Assembly: GCF_008297975.1 (NCBI RefSeq)
Contig: NZ_VLNY01000002.1
Location: 186,001-250,000 of the forward strand
Origin: Antrihabitans cavernicola
GTDB lineage: Bacteria; Actinomycetota; Actinomycetes; Mycobacteriales; Mycobacteriaceae
Direction of reading: 5' to 3'
Length of the DNA stretch: 64,000 nt
Below the pieces are notes generated by a model that was not told where the DNA came from, made no database searches, and saw only the letters and a list, made by a program, of their open reading frames with translations. The stretch's first letter is position 1; every line of letters begins with the position of its first letter. Positions 25,358 through 37,125 of this stretch are shown piece after piece. The translations under genes and the position numbers were made by a program.

Positions 25358-26532
25358 CGGAATGCATTCGATCCGGTCAGCGCCTGACCGATCACCAGCT
25401 GATGCACCTCGGCCGTGCCTTCGTAGGTGAGCACCGACTCCAGGTTGTTCGCGTGCCGCAGCACCGGGTACTCCAGCGTGATTCCGTTGGCGCCCAGGAT
25501 GGTTCGGCATTCGCGTGCGATCTTGATCGCCTCCCGCGTGTTGTTGAGTTTGCCGACGCTGACCAGTTCGGGAGGCAACGTGCCCGCATCCTTCAACCGT
25601 CCTAGGTGCAGTGCAAGCAACTGGCCTTTGCCGACTTCGACTGCCATGTCGGCGATCTTGGCCTGCGTCAGCTGGTAGCCGGCGAGCGGCTTGTCGAACA
25701 CCTCACGCGTCTGCGAGTACTCGATGGCGGCCTCCAGGCAATCGCGGGCCGCGCCGATCGCGCCGAAGATGATGCCGAACCGGGCTTCGGTTAGGCACCC
25801 GAGCGGTCCGCTGAGTCCGCGTGCCTCGGGCAGCATCGCGTCTTCGGGTAGGCGGATGTCGTCGAAGCTCAACTCTGCCGTCACCGACGCGCGCAACGAC
25901 AGCTTCTTGTGCATCTCGCGTGACGTGAATCCCGGCGTATCGGTGGGCACGATGAAGCCCCGAACCTTGTCGTCCGTCTGCGCCCACACGATCGCGACGT
26001 CCGCGACCGAGCCGTTGGTGATCCACATCTTGGATCCGTTGAGAATCCAGTCGGAGCCGTCTCGCTTGGCGCGGGTGAGCATGCCGCCGGGGTTGGAGCC
26101 GTAATCGGGTTCGGTGAGTCCGAAACAGCCGATCGTCGTGCCCGCCGCCATTCCGGGCAGCCACTGCTGCTTCTGCTCTTCGGAGCCGTACTTGTAGATC
26201 GCCGTCATGGCGAGCGAACCTTGGACGGAGATCATGCTGCGGACACCGGAGTCGACGGCTTCCATCTCCATGCAGGCCAAGCCGTATGCAGTGGCAGACG
26301 TGCCTGCGCAGCCGTAACCGTGCAGGTGCATGCCGAGGAGCCCGAGCGAGCCGAGTTCCGGTGCCATCTCGCGGGCGGGGAAGGTGCCCGCTTCGAACCA
26401 GTCGGCCACGTGCGGTCGTAGGCGTTCGGCAGCGAACTTGCGGACGGTCTGTTGGATCTCTCGTTCTTCGGCATCCAGCAGCCCGTCGATTGCGAACAGT
26501 TGGTCCACCGTGATCGTCTTCGCATCAGCCAT
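25354..26532 (-). CDS. gcdH: Acyl-CoA dehydrogenase, glutaryl-CoA dehydrogenase-like
   Basis: 392-residue flavoprotein. FAD/acyl-CoA motifs: IGCFGLTEPDYGSNPGGM, KMWITNGSVADVAIVWA and the C-terminal LGANGITLEYPVLRHANNLE followed by TYEGTAEVHQL, where the glutamate is the catalytic base position. The LRHANNLESVLTYEGTAEVHQ layout is closest to glutaryl-CoA dehydrogenases (lysine/tryptophan catabolism). The arginine needed for a second carboxylate cannot be assigned by eye, so a general acyl-CoA dehydrogenase remains possible. Confidence 0.87.
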   Translation of the reverse strand: MADAKTITVDQLFAIDGLLDAEEREIQQTVRKFAAERLRPHVADWFEAGTFPAREMAPELGSLGLLGMHLHGYGCAGTSATAYGLACMEMEAVDSGVRSMISVQGSLAMTAIYKYGSEEQKQQWLPGMAAGTTIGCFGLTEPDYGSNPGGMLTRAKRDGSDWILNGSKMWITNGSVADVAIVWAQTDDKVRGFIVPTDTPGFTSREMHKKLSLRASVTAELSFDDIRLPEDAMLPEARGLSGPLGCLTEARFGIIFGAIGAARDCLEAAIEYSQTREVFDKPLAGYQLTQAKIADMAVEVGKGQLLALHLGRLKDAGTLPPELVSVGKLNNTREAIKIARECRTILGANGITLEYPVLRHANNLESVLTYEGTAEVHQLVIGQALTGSNAFR

Positions 26533-26578
26533 ACCGCCAACGTACTACCGCCCAACGGTCGCCCACTACGCTGAAGTC

Positions 26579-27751
26579 ATGAGTGAGCAGCGCAGCAAGG
26601 CAGACAGCACCTCATGGCAGGGATTCTCGACCCGGGCGGTGCACGCCGGGTACGAGCCGGATCCGCAAACGGGCGCGGTCAACGTGCCGATCTATGCCAG
26701 TTCCACGTTCGCTCAGGACGGTGTGGGCGGGCTGCGCGGTGGTTTCGAGTACGCGCGCACCGGTAATCCCACGCGCGCAGCGCTCGAAGCGAATCTCGCT
26801 GCCATCGAGAAGGGCACGTACGGTCGGGCCTTCGGCTCCGGTATGGCCGCGACCGACTGCCTGCTCCGCACCGCGCTACGACCGGGCGATCACCTCGTCA
26901 TCCCGAACGACGCATACGGCGGTACTTTCCGGCTGATCGACAAGGTGTTTTCCCAGTGGGGCATCGAGTACTCGGTCGCTCCGGTGTCTGACGTGGATGC
27001 CGTGCGCGCAGCGGTCCGCCCCAACACCAAGCTCGTCTGGATCGAGACACCCACCAACCCGCTGCTGAATGTCGGCGACATCGAAGCGCTTGCCGGGGTT
27101 GCGCACGAGGCCAACGCAAAGCTCGTGGTGGACAACACTTTTGCCTCGCCGTACCTGCAGCAGCCGCTACCGCTGGGTGCGGACGTCGTTCTGCACTCGA
27201 CCACGAAATACATCGGTGGTCACTCCGACGTGGTCGGCGGCGCACTGATCACCGATGACGAAGAACTCGATACCGCCTTCGCATTCCTGCAGAACGGTGC
27301 GGGCGCGGTTCCCGGTGCGTTCGATGCGTTCCTCACGCTGCGCGGCATCAAGACCCTCGCGCTGCGCATGGAGCGCCACAGCGACAACGCCGAGGCATTG
27401 GTGGAGCTGTTGACGTCGCATCCCAAGATCGACCAGGTCATCTACCCTGGCCTCGCCGACCACCCGGGTCACGACGCGGCCGCCAAGCAGATGCTGCGAT
27501 TCGGCGGCATGATCTCCGTGCGGGTCAACGGCGGCAAGCAGGCTGCGCAGGAATTCTGCTCGCGGACAGAGATTTTCACGCTGGCCGAGTCGCTCGGCGG
27601 CGTCGAATCGCTGATCGAGCATCCGGGTGCGATGACCCACGCATCCACCGAGGGGTCGGAGCTCGAGGTTCCGGACGACCTGGTGCGGCTGTCTGTCGGC
27701 ATCGAGGACGCCGCGGATCTGGTCGGCGACGTGGAGCAGGCCCTCAGCTAG
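26579..27751 (+). CDS. metB: Cystathionine gamma-synthase/lyase
   Basis: 390-residue PLP enzyme of the Cys/Met metabolism family (Rv1079 position). PLP lysine K210 in VVLHSTTKYIGGHSDVVGG. Other signatures: FEYARTGNPTRAALEANLAAIE, SGMAATDCLLRTAL, IETPTNPLLNV and LAESLGGVESLIEHPG. The two activities cannot be separated by eye; co-location with cbs favours reverse transsulfuration to cysteine. ATG at 26579 (MSEQRSK) chosen. The 3' end overlaps the convergent TetR gene by eight bases. Confidence 0.92.
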   Translation: MSEQRSKADSTSWQGFSTRAVHAGYEPDPQTGAVNVPIYASSTFAQDGVGGLRGGFEYARTGNPTRAALEANLAAIEKGTYGRAFGSGMAATDCLLRTALRPGDHLVIPNDAYGGTFRLIDKVFSQWGIEYSVAPVSDVDAVRAAVRPNTKLVWIETPTNPLLNVGDIEALAGVAHEANAKLVVDNTFASPYLQQPLPLGADVVLHSTTKYIGGHSDVVGGALITDDEELDTAFAFLQNGAGAVPGAFDAFLTLRGIKTLALRMERHSDNAEALVELLTSHPKIDQVIYPGLADHPGHDAAAKQMLRFGGMISVRVNGGKQAAQEFCSRTEIFTLAESLGGVESLIEHPGAMTHASTEGSELEVPDDLVRLSVGIEDAADLVGDVEQALS

Positions 27752-28382
27752 GCAGCATCGTTGCCAATCCGGCGAGGATCACGTTCAGCCCTCGCCGGAA
27801 CTGGTGGTCCTCGGCAGGTGGATGCTGTTGTGCCGCAAGCTCGGCCACGATCGGCGTGAGTTCGCGATCGATGCGATCGCGTCGTCGCGCGGGGTCGTAC
27901 CTGTCGTCGCGTTCACCGGGGCGTGGATACACCGCCTGCTCTTCGATCGCGAAACCCACTGTGTAGGAATAGATCGTGCTCAGCGCCAGCGATGCGTCGT
28001 CGGCGCCGAAACCCGCGTCGAGCAGAACCTGAAGCGACGCCTCCATCGATCGATACATCGCATCGTCGGTCAGGTAGGTGCCGGGCACCATCTTGGCGCC
28101 GTCGCGGTAGCGCAGCAGCGCAGCCCGTAGCCCGACGCCGTACGTCGTGGCGAACTCGCGCCAGTCCATACCCTCCCACTCGAGCGGGTTCTCCGCCGAG
28201 TCCGCGAGGACCGTGGTGGCCATGGCGTCGAGCAGTTCTTTCTTGTTCTTGAAATGCCAGTACAAGGCGGGCGCTTGTACGTCGAGTTCGGTGGCGATGC
28301 GACGCAGCGTAAGGCGTTCGAGTCCCACCTCGTTCAGCAGCTGCAAGGCAGTGCGCACAACGCGCTCGCGGTCGATCGCCAT
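27744..28382 (-). CDS. TetR-family repressor
   Basis: 212 residues. The N-terminal helix-turn-helix RVVRTALQLLNEVGLERLTLRRIATELDVQAPALYWHFKNKKELLDAMA (about 6-54) is the tetracycline-repressor type (ALYWHFKNK). The C-terminal domain resembles TetR_C. Divergent from an NADPH:quinone-oxidoreductase-like gene, with two matching palindromes in between. GAAAGGAAA lies just upstream of ATG 28382. Ligand unknown; probably a substrate of the oxidoreductase or a toxic electrophile. Confidence 0.9.
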   Translation of the reverse strand: MAIDRERVVRTALQLLNEVGLERLTLRRIATELDVQAPALYWHFKNKKELLDAMATTVLADSAENPLEWEGMDWREFATTYGVGLRAALLRYRDGAKMVPGTYLTDDAMYRSMEASLQVLLDAGFGADDASLALSTIYSYTVGFAIEEQAVYPRPGERDDRYDPARRRDRIDRELTPIVAELAAQQHPPAEDHQFRRGLNVILAGLATMLPS

Positions 28383-28402
28383 TGCCGATTTCCTTTCGTC
28401 TG

Positions 28403-28431
28403 TTGACACCTTAACGCCGTTAAGGCATTCT
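28403..28431 (+). promoter_or_regulatory. Putative promoter with operator in its spacer
   Basis: TTGACA at 28403-28408 and a weak -10 candidate CATTCT at 28426-28431, separated by 17 bases that are exactly the palindrome CCTTAACGCCGTTAAGG (28409-28425). A repressor there would exclude RNA polymerase. The -10 match is poor, so confidence is limited. Confidence 0.5.
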
Positions 28432-28462
28432 CGATCGCGGATACCGACTTAACAACGTTAAG
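28409..28462. promoter_or_regulatory. Two TetR-type operators between divergent genes
   Basis: CCTTAACGCCGTTAAGG (28409-28425, perfect eight-base arms) and CTTAACAACGTTAAG (28448-28462) share CTTAAC...GTTAAG arms. They lie between the TetR start (28382) and the oxidoreductase start (28471); the second one overlaps the oxidoreductase ribosome site AAGGAGA. This supports repression of both genes by the TetR protein. Confidence 0.78.
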
Positions 28463-28470
28463 GAGACGTC

Positions 28471-29418
28471 ATGGACGCAGCAATCGTGCACACACTGGGG
28501 CAACCGCCGAGGTTCGGCACCTTCGAAGACCCGATACCGGGCGACGGCGAGGCGCTGGTCGACGTGCGCGCCGCAGCGATCACCAACATCGCGAAGATGC
28601 GGGCAGCCGGAACGCACTACAGCGCGCACACCGAACTACCGGCGATTCCCGGCATCGACGGCGTCGGTCGTCTCGACGACGGCCGCCGCGTGTTCGTCGG
28701 AGGAGCGCGAGCGCCGTACGGGTCGATGGCCCAGCGTGCGGTCGTCGACACGCGGCGTCTCATCGAGGTCCCGGACGGAATGGACGATGTCACCGCGGCA
28801 GCGTTGCTGAATCCCGGCGTCTCGGCCTGGACATCGTTGGCCTGGAGCGCCGACCTGCAGCCGGGGCAACGCGTGCTGATCCTGGGGGCGACAGGTGTCA
28901 CCGGCAAGCTGGCGATCCAGGCCGCCAAGCTGCTCGGTGCGGGCGAGGTGGTTGCAGCAGGTCGCAACCCCGAGGGGCTGGCCCGGGCAACCGAGTTGGG
29001 TGCCGACTCGGTCATCCGGCTCGATGCCCCCGACCTGCCGGGCGCGTTCGGGGACGCCGCGGGGGAGAACGGGTTCGACGTCGTCATCGACTATCTCTGG
29101 GGCGTGCCGACCGAGGCGCTGCTGACCGCACTGACACGCAGCGATCTGTCTCCTGCGGGCGGCAAGACGCGCCTGGTTCAGGTCGGTGAGATGGCGGGCG
29201 CCACCATCGCGCTGCCGGGTGCGGTGCTGCGGTCGACGAAGTTGGAGATCGTCGGACACGGCACCGGTACCGTTCGCGGCCCGCAGGAGATGGCGGATGC
29301 GTTCGCGCGCGTGCTCGGCGGCGGGTTCGAAATCGACACCGAAACCGTGCCGCTCAGCGATGTGGAATCCGCGTGGTCGAGGAACGCGAACGGTGTCCGA
29401 TTGGTACTTGTTCCCTGA
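28471..29418 (+). CDS. Zinc-independent alcohol dehydrogenase/quinone oxidoreductase family
   Basis: 315-residue MDR-superfamily oxidoreductase. GroES-like N-terminal half (GEALVDVRAAAITNIAKM...PAIPGIDGVGRL) and a Rossmann half with the NADP loop LILGATGVTGKLAIQAAKLLGA. Catalytic zinc ligands are absent, as in quinone oxidoreductases. Controlled in all likelihood by the divergent TetR gene through the operators at 28409-28462; AAGGAGA is the ribosome site. Substrate unknown. Confidence 0.88.
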   Translation: MDAAIVHTLGQPPRFGTFEDPIPGDGEALVDVRAAAITNIAKMRAAGTHYSAHTELPAIPGIDGVGRLDDGRRVFVGGARAPYGSMAQRAVVDTRRLIEVPDGMDDVTAAALLNPGVSAWTSLAWSADLQPGQRVLILGATGVTGKLAIQAAKLLGAGEVVAAGRNPEGLARATELGADSVIRLDAPDLPGAFGDAAGENGFDVVIDYLWGVPTEALLTALTRSDLSPAGGKTRLVQVGEMAGATIALPGAVLRSTKLEIVGHGTGTVRGPQEMADAFARVLGGGFEIDTETVPLSDVESAWSRNANGVRLVLVP

Positions 29419-29437
29419 GCGTGAGCGGCGTGGCACA

Positions 29438-30667
29438 GTGGCGTCTGTGGACCTGCTGACAATCGATCAGATCAACGCCGCTTCGGAGCTGTTGGCACCG
29501 GTTATGCGGCGAACCCCGTCGGTGGCGTCGCGTGTCTTGTCCGAGCGAACGGACCACCAGGTGTGGTTGAAATGCGAAAACCTCCAGCGCACAGGCTCGT
29601 TCAAGCCGCGGGGAGCCTACAACCGGATCGCCAATCTGTCGGCGGAGGAACGGTGCAACGGCGTGGTCGCGGCCAGCGCAGGCAATCATGCGCAGGGTGT
29701 CGCCTGGGCCGCAACACAATTGGGGATTCCGTCGACGGTGTTCATGCCGGCCAACGCCGCCTTGCCCAAAGTGGTTGCCACCAAGGCCTACGGCGCGACG
29801 GTGCATCTGGGCGGCGAGACCATCGAGGATGCGCTGGACAAGGCGCGTGAGTTCGCCGAGCAAGTCGGGGCCACGCTGGTGCACCCGTTCGATCACATCG
29901 ACGTGGTCTCCGGACAGGCCACCGTTGCCCTGGAGATCCTCGAACAGATACCCGACGTGGAGACGATCGTCGTTCCCACCGGCGGTGGTGGGTTGATCGC
30001 GGGAGTCGCTGCTGCCGTCCATGTGCTGGCACCGCACGTTCGCGTGATCGGCGTGCAGGCTGCGGATGCAGCGGCGTGGCCGGGTTCGCTCGCTGCAGGC
30101 AAACCGGTTCGGGCCCAAGCGATGTCGACCATGGCCGACGGTATCGCGGTGGGCTTGCCGGGTGTGGTGACGTTCGCCCACGTCCAGTCGTATGTGGATA
30201 CGATCGTGACGGTCAGTGAGGATGCGCTGTCGCAGGCGTTGCTGCTGTGCATGGAGCGCGCCAAGCTGATCGTCGAACCTGCCGGTGCCGCGGCCGTCGC
30301 CGCGCTGATGACCTGCGCTGCCGAGGAACTGAATTTGCGTGGGCCGGTATGCGCGATCCTGTCCGGCGGCAACATCGATCCGTTGTTGCTGACCCATGTC
30401 ATCCACCACGGTTTACGGGCGTCGGATCGCTATCTTGCTGTGCGCGTGACCATTCCGGACCGGCCGGGCGGGCTCAGTCGGCTGCTCGGCGTCGTCAGCC
30501 AGAGCGGTGCGAGCGTGGTCGATGTGGTGCATCAGCGGACGGCGGGCACGCTCGCGCTCGACGAGGTCGAGGTGTTGCTGACGATGGAGACTCGGGGGAC
30601 CGAGCATCGCAACGCAGCCTTGGCCGCACTCGCCGATGCCGGTTTCGCTGTGACAGTGCAGGACTAG
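29438..30667 (+). CDS. ilvA: Threonine ammonia-lyase
   Basis: 409-residue PLP enzyme deaminating threonine to 2-oxobutanoate. PLP lysine in RTGSFKPRGAYNRI, Ser/Gly loop VPTGGGGLIAG, and a C-terminal ACT domain (about 330-405: LAVRVTIPDRPGGLSRLLGVV...VDVVHQR). The ACT rather than double regulatory domain matches the short, tdcB/IlvA-type enzymes common in actinobacteria. Start is GTG 29438 or GTG 29447 (VDLLTIDQI); no decisive ribosome site. A hairpin terminator follows. Confidence 0.92.
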   Translation: MASVDLLTIDQINAASELLAPVMRRTPSVASRVLSERTDHQVWLKCENLQRTGSFKPRGAYNRIANLSAEERCNGVVAASAGNHAQGVAWAATQLGIPSTVFMPANAALPKVVATKAYGATVHLGGETIEDALDKAREFAEQVGATLVHPFDHIDVVSGQATVALEILEQIPDVETIVVPTGGGGLIAGVAAAVHVLAPHVRVIGVQAADAAAWPGSLAAGKPVRAQAMSTMADGIAVGLPGVVTFAHVQSYVDTIVTVSEDALSQALLLCMERAKLIVEPAGAAAVAALMTCAAEELNLRGPVCAILSGGNIDPLLLTHVIHHGLRASDRYLAVRVTIPDRPGGLSRLLGVVSQSGASVVDVVHQRTAGTLALDEVEVLLTMETRGTEHRNAALAALADAGFAVTVQD

Positions 30668-30681
30668 TCTTTGAAACGACG

Positions 30682-30712
30682 AAAGGCCGCCGGCAATCTG
30701 CTGGCGGCCTTC
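30682..30712. terminator. Bidirectional hairpin terminator between ilvA and greA
   Basis: Thirteen-pair stem (one G-T pair) AAGGCCGCCGGCA / TGCTGGCGGCCTT with a three-base loop, between two convergent genes; A-rich sequence on the left and TT on the right side suit either direction. Confidence 0.8.
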
Positions 30713-30721
30713 GCGCAACGA

Positions 30722-31219
30722 TTACGTGTGGTACGGCTCCGCGCTGACCAGCGTGACCTTCATGGTCTTGCCGTTCGGCAGCGAGTATTCACGGGTGTCG
30801 CCGACCTTCGCGTCCAGGAGCGCACCACCCAGCGGTGAGTTGGGGGAGTAGACCTCGAGCTTGGCGTCGCCGGTGCCTTCTTCGCGGGTGGCGATGAGGA
30901 AGGTCTCGGTGTCCGACTCGTCGCCGTCGTAGTAGACCTTGACGACGGAGCCGGGCAGCGCGACGCCGGACTGAGTGGGAGCCTCGCCGACCTTCGCGTT
31001 GTTCAGCAGTTCCTGCAGCTGGCGAATACGGGCTTCCTGCTGACCCTGCTCTTCGCGCGCGGCGTGGTAGCCGCCGTTCTCTTTGAGGTCGCCTTCTTCG
31101 CGGCGTTCGTTGATTTCGGCGGCGATGATCGGGCGATTCGCGATGAGCTGGTCGAGCTCGTGCTTGAGCCTGTCGTGTGACTCCTGGGTAAGCCAGGTCA
31201 CCTGCGTCTCGGTCGTCAT
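30722..31219 (-). CDS. greA: Transcription elongation factor GreA
   Basis: 165-residue factor that enters the RNA polymerase secondary channel and stimulates transcript cleavage in backtracked complexes. N-terminal coiled coil ([18 protein letters not shown]...[24 protein letters not shown], acidic tip in the [12 protein letters not shown] loop) and C-terminal FKBP-like domain ([20 protein letters not shown]...[14 protein letters not shown]). ATG 31219 has GAGGGAG eight bases upstream, preferred to GTG 31228. Confidence 0.96.
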   Translation of the reverse strand: MTTETQVTWLTQESHDRLKHELDQLIANRPIIAAEINERREEGDLKENGGYHAAREEQGQQEARIRQLQELLNNAKVGEAPTQSGVALPGSVVKVYYDGDESDTETFLIATREEGTGDAKLEVYSPNSPLGGALLDAKVGDTREYSLPNGKTMKVTLVSAEPYHT

Positions 31220-31441
31220 CTCGATCACTCCCTCGTAGTGGCCCCCGCTGCGGGAACCCGGTCAAAGCAGGCGCCCCAAGCGAGGCTGAAGGTGTTCGAA
31301 CCCCCAGCAGCCCCCGTTCTGGAGCCGACCCGCCGTGCCGCCAATGCAACAAACACGGCTCCGATCGATCGGAACCGTGTACGCACCGATTTTAGCACGA
31401 TCGGGATGTGGCCGAACCGACGCCTACCGGACTACTGCTGT

Positions 31442-31897
31442 TCAGCCCGTTTTCAGATACTTCGGGACGTCGAAGCTGCAGCCGTACACATCGCCGATCG
31501 CGGGCGGGGCCGACGTGCGGATCGTGGTGGTCACTTCCACCGTTCCGCTGGGTGAGGGTTCGACGTAGACCTCGCGACGGCCGACCTCGTTGCCGCCTTT
31601 GGCGCGGGCTCGAACGATGCAATCGACCGGGCGGCTCGGGTCTTTGCGGGTAACGGTGAAGCGGAGGCTCACCGTGGTGTCGTCGACGATGGTGTACGTG
31701 ACTGGAGTGCCCTCGAGTTCCTTGGGGCCGAACTCCTTGTAGCCGACGTACGCGATGCCGACACCTGCGATGACCACGACAATGCCGAGTGCGATGGCAA
31801 TCCATCGCGGCGGTATCCGGCCGCGACCGGGATAGCGCCCTACCGGGCCCGGTTGCGTCATACCGCTGTTCTCGGCTGTGTCATCGGTCCGTTCCAT
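31442..31897 (-). CDS. DUF4307 membrane protein
   Basis: 151 residues (Rv1081c-like). One span near the N-terminus (WIAIALGIVVVIAGVGIAYVGY, about 31-52), then an extracytoplasmic beta-rich domain (VTYTIVDDTTVSLRFTVTRKDPSRPVDCIVRARAKGG...VEVTTTI). Divergent from mca. ATG 31897 chosen; ATG 31861 (MTQPGP) also possible. Function unknown. Confidence 0.87.
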   Translation of the reverse strand: MERTDDTAENSGMTQPGPVGRYPGRGRIPPRWIAIALGIVVVIAGVGIAYVGYKEFGPKELEGTPVTYTIVDDTTVSLRFTVTRKDPSRPVDCIVRARAKGGNEVGRREVYVEPSPSGTVEVTTTIRTSAPPAIGDVYGCSFDVPKYLKTG

Positions 31898-32029
31898 GTG
31901 GCTGTTCGGGGCGCTCGGGCAGGGGTACAACCCGAGTCGGAAGCATCGGGTGGAACTATAGGGGAAGCGAGATGACGCGCCGCGGGTGCGGACGTTGCAG
32001 GCTGAAGCGAAACCGAGGTGAACGAATAC

Positions 32030-32911
32030 GTGAGCGGACTTCGGCTCATGGCGGTGCATGCGCACCCGGACGACGAATCGAGCAAGGGCGCGGGCACCAT
32101 GTCGCGCTACGCCGCGGAGGGCAACGACGTGCTGGTCGTCACCCTGACCGGTGGCGAGCGCGGTGACATTCTGAATCCGGCGATGGACACCCCCGGCATC
32201 AAGGACCGGATCAACGAAGTCCGACGCGAGGAGATGGCCGAAGCCGCACGCATCCTGGGTGTCGAGCAGACCTGGCTCGGCTTCGTCGACTCCGGGCTGC
32301 CGGAGGGCGATCCGCTGCCACCCTTGCCTGAGGGCTGCTTTGCGCTCGTCCCGCTAGAGGAATCCACCGAGGCGCTGGTCAAGGTGATTCGGGAGTTCCG
32401 CCCGCACGTCATGCTCACCTACGACGAGAACGGCGGCTACCCGCACCCCGATCACATCAGGTGCCATCAGGTTTCGATGGCCGCGTTCGAGGCAGCAGGC
32501 GATTCGGCCAAGTTTCCCGACGCCGGACCGGCCTGGGCGCCCTCGAAGATCTACTACATTCACGGGTTCATTCGTCGCAGGCTCGAATTGTTCAAGGAAG
32601 AGTACGACCGCCGCGGCGAGCCGTTCCCGATGCAGGAGTGGCTGGACAGGTGGCGTCGCCCCGAACAGGGAGACATCATGGCGAGGGTGACGACGCAAAT
32701 CCGATGCGGTGACTACTTTCCGCAACGCGACGACGCCTTGCGCGCGCATGCGACGCAGATCGATCCGAACGGAACCTTCTTCGTCGTTCCGATGGACCTA
32801 CAGCAGAAGATCTGGCCCACCGAAGAATTCGAGCTCGCGAAGACGCGTGTTCGCACCGCCATTCCGGAGACCGACCTGTTCGCCGGAATCACCACGGATG
32901 GCACGCAATGA
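32030..32911 (+). CDS. mca: Mycothiol S-conjugate amidase
   Basis: 293-residue zinc hydrolase of the PIG-L/LmbE family. It cleaves mycothiol S-conjugates to a mercapturic acid and GlcN-Ins, a detoxification step specific to actinobacteria. Zinc motif HAHPDDESS (about 10-18) and second metal/catalytic block [14 protein letters not shown]. The C-terminus [13 protein letters not shown]...ETDLFAGI distinguishes Mca from the deacetylase MshB. GTG 32030 ([10 protein letters not shown]) fits Rv1082-type starts; GTG 32018 is also in frame. Confidence 0.95.
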   Translation: MSGLRLMAVHAHPDDESSKGAGTMSRYAAEGNDVLVVTLTGGERGDILNPAMDTPGIKDRINEVRREEMAEAARILGVEQTWLGFVDSGLPEGDPLPPLPEGCFALVPLEESTEALVKVIREFRPHVMLTYDENGGYPHPDHIRCHQVSMAAFEAAGDSAKFPDAGPAWAPSKIYYIHGFIRRRLELFKEEYDRRGEPFPMQEWLDRWRRPEQGDIMARVTTQIRCGDYFPQRDDALRAHATQIDPNGTFFVVPMDLQQKIWPTEEFELAKTRVRTAIPETDLFAGITTDGTQ

Positions 32912-33175
32912 CCGCTTCGCACGCACTGACCCTCTTTCTGGCGCAAACTCCCACCAGCCCGACCGGACCGGAATTCGGTAAGGCATCGCCCATCGGTCTG
33001 GTGATCATTCTCGCGTTGCTGGTCGGCACCGTGCTGCTGATCCGCAACATGAACAAGAAGATCAAGCGGCTTCCCGAGTCGTTCGAACCCGAGCATCCCG
33101 AACCCGATCAGGACGCCGACGAGGGCACCGATCGCGGAGCTGCTCACCCCGACGACAAGCGCTCGGGGAGCGAAT

Positions 33176-33183
<8 letters not shown>
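32908..33183 (+). CDS. Small single-span membrane protein
   Basis: 91 residues, start overlapping the mca stop as ATGA, so translationally coupled. One span ([20 protein letters not shown], about 29-48) with a short extracytoplasmic N-terminus and an acidic, low-complexity cytoplasmic tail ([18 protein letters not shown]). Conserved in position after mca in mycobacteria (Rv1083). Function unknown. Confidence 0.85.
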
Positions 33184-35185
<2,002 letters not shown>

Positions 35186-36819
35186 CCCGAACTGCTGCCC
35201 CGATTGTCGGTCCAGCTCTTCGTGTCGTGCTCCCGGCCGCGCAGGCGCAGCACGCCGTGCGGAGTCCACAGGTCACGCTCGTCTGCGTCGGCGGCGTCGA
35301 TCACTTTCTGGCTCACCAAGATTCGCTGCCGAACGGTCTTCGCGGCGTCGGTCAGCCGGGCGGCCTCGTTGACCGGATCGCCGATCACCGTGTATTCCAG
35401 TCGGGTGTCGGAGCCGATGTCGCCGGCGAACACCGTGCCGCGGGCAACGCCGACGCCGATATCGAGTTCACCGAGTGCCAGCACCGAGTCGCGGATCCTC
35501 CGGGCGGCGCGCAGTGCCGAGCCTGCGTCGTCGTCGAGTTCGATCGGTGCACCGAAAATGCACAGTGCCGCATCGCCTTCGAACTTGTTGACCAGTCCGC
35601 CGTTGGCTTCCGTGGCGTCGACGACGATGGTCAGCAGACGATTGAGCTTGTCGACGAACTCGCGCGGTGCGAGTCGGTGGGCCAGCTCGGTCGAACCGAC
35701 GACATCGACGAACAACGCCGTCGCTTCGCGAAGGTCGCCGGTCAGATCGGCGCCTGCGTTGAGTGCACGATCGGCAACGCCCGCGCCGACGTGACGTCCG
35801 AACAGGTCGCGGAGTCGCTCGCGTTCGCGGAGTCGCTCGGTCATGTCGTTCACCGACGTCTCCAGCAACCCGATTTCGCTGGTGCTGTCCACCGGCACGA
35901 CGACGTCGAGATCGCCTGCCGTGATGCGACGCACTGCCCTGCGCAGTACGCGCAACGGTGACGCCACGGAGCGTGACAGCGCGACCGTCGCGAACGCGCC
36001 GGTGAACAAGCTGGCGATGGCGATGTAGATGGCCGCGCGTATGCGCTCGTTCGGAATCGAGGATGCGTCGGAGAGCACCAGAATCATGCTGCCGAGTGGC
36101 AATCCGCTGGCGAGCAGCCAGGTGACCGTCACCCGAACCAATACCGTCGACGTCGGGTGGGCTGCCGAGCGAACGACGTCGGCGATCATCGGAATCGTCG
36201 GGCGCAGTAGACGATCGATGACCAGATAGGTGAACCCGGTGGACGCCAGCGCGCCGAGGGTCACGAGCGCCACCCCGGCGATCATGTCGCGGCCCGGCGC
36301 AAGGGTGGCGAGCAGCACCGCTTCCAAGACGATCCCGGGAATCCAGATGGCGCCGCTGAGCGCCGCCATCACCCAGGGGAGCCGCAGGATCCGCTGCCCG
36401 TCAGCAGCCGTCGGCAGCTCGGTGCGCGTCAGCCAGCCGAGGTTGCGTCGTTGCACCCACATGGTGACCGCCGTACCCGCGACCGTCGCGATCACCAGGT
36501 AGCACAAGGTGATCGACACGATCTGTGCTGTGGCGTCGCCCAGGCGCGACAGCACGCCGGTCAGCCAGAGTTGGGTCAGCACAACGGAGAATCCGCCGAG
36601 ACCGCAGGCTGTCGTGAGTGCCGAGAAGCCGACGGGGGAGGCGGCCGCCCACAGCCGCAGTCGCGAGAGCATGCGCTATCCCCGCCTGACCTCTGTCGTC
36701 GCACCGAACATGAGAGTTCAGCCTAGAACGATCGACAGCAAGCTCACAGCCCATTCGCATCGGTGACTTATCTCCGGGGACTTCGATGGAGTCGTAACCG
36801 ATCGAGGGAGGCTGCACCG

Positions 36820-37125
36820 ATGTACAACGTCGTCGATAGTTCCAGAAGCCGCGTACTGCTCGTCACGAATGCGGGAAGTGATGCGGGCCAACGTATTGCG
36901 CAGGAATTGCTCGCCGCGGGCAACTGTGTTGCCGTGACTGGGCGCCATGCAACGGAACTCGTGGGAACGCTGCACGGTCACTCGGCCGAGCGTGTCATGG
37001 CCGTCGCCGCCGACCTCGACGATCCGGCTCAAGCGCTGCGGGTGCGCGAACGCGTGATCGAGCACTTCGGCAGACTGGACGTGATCGTCGACGGGTTCGG
37101 CGTGCGATCGTCGAGCGCCGCCTAA
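36820..37125 (+). CDS. Short-chain dehydrogenase-like fragment
   Basis: 101 residues with GAGGGAG before ATG 36820. It shows the N-terminal half of an SDR Rossmann fold: VLLVTNAGSDAGQRIAQELLAAG (modified glycine loop) and ADLDDPAQALRVRERVIEHFGRLDVIVDGFG. The catalytic Ser/Tyr-x3-Lys half is missing, so it is either a truncated remnant or a stand-alone nucleotide-binding protein. Its last four bases overlap the convergent hemolysin III gene. Confidence 0.6.
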   Translation: MYNVVDSSRSRVLLVTNAGSDAGQRIAQELLAAGNCVAVTGRHATELVGTLHGHSAERVMAVAADLDDPAQALRVRERVIEHFGRLDVIVDGFGVRSSSAA

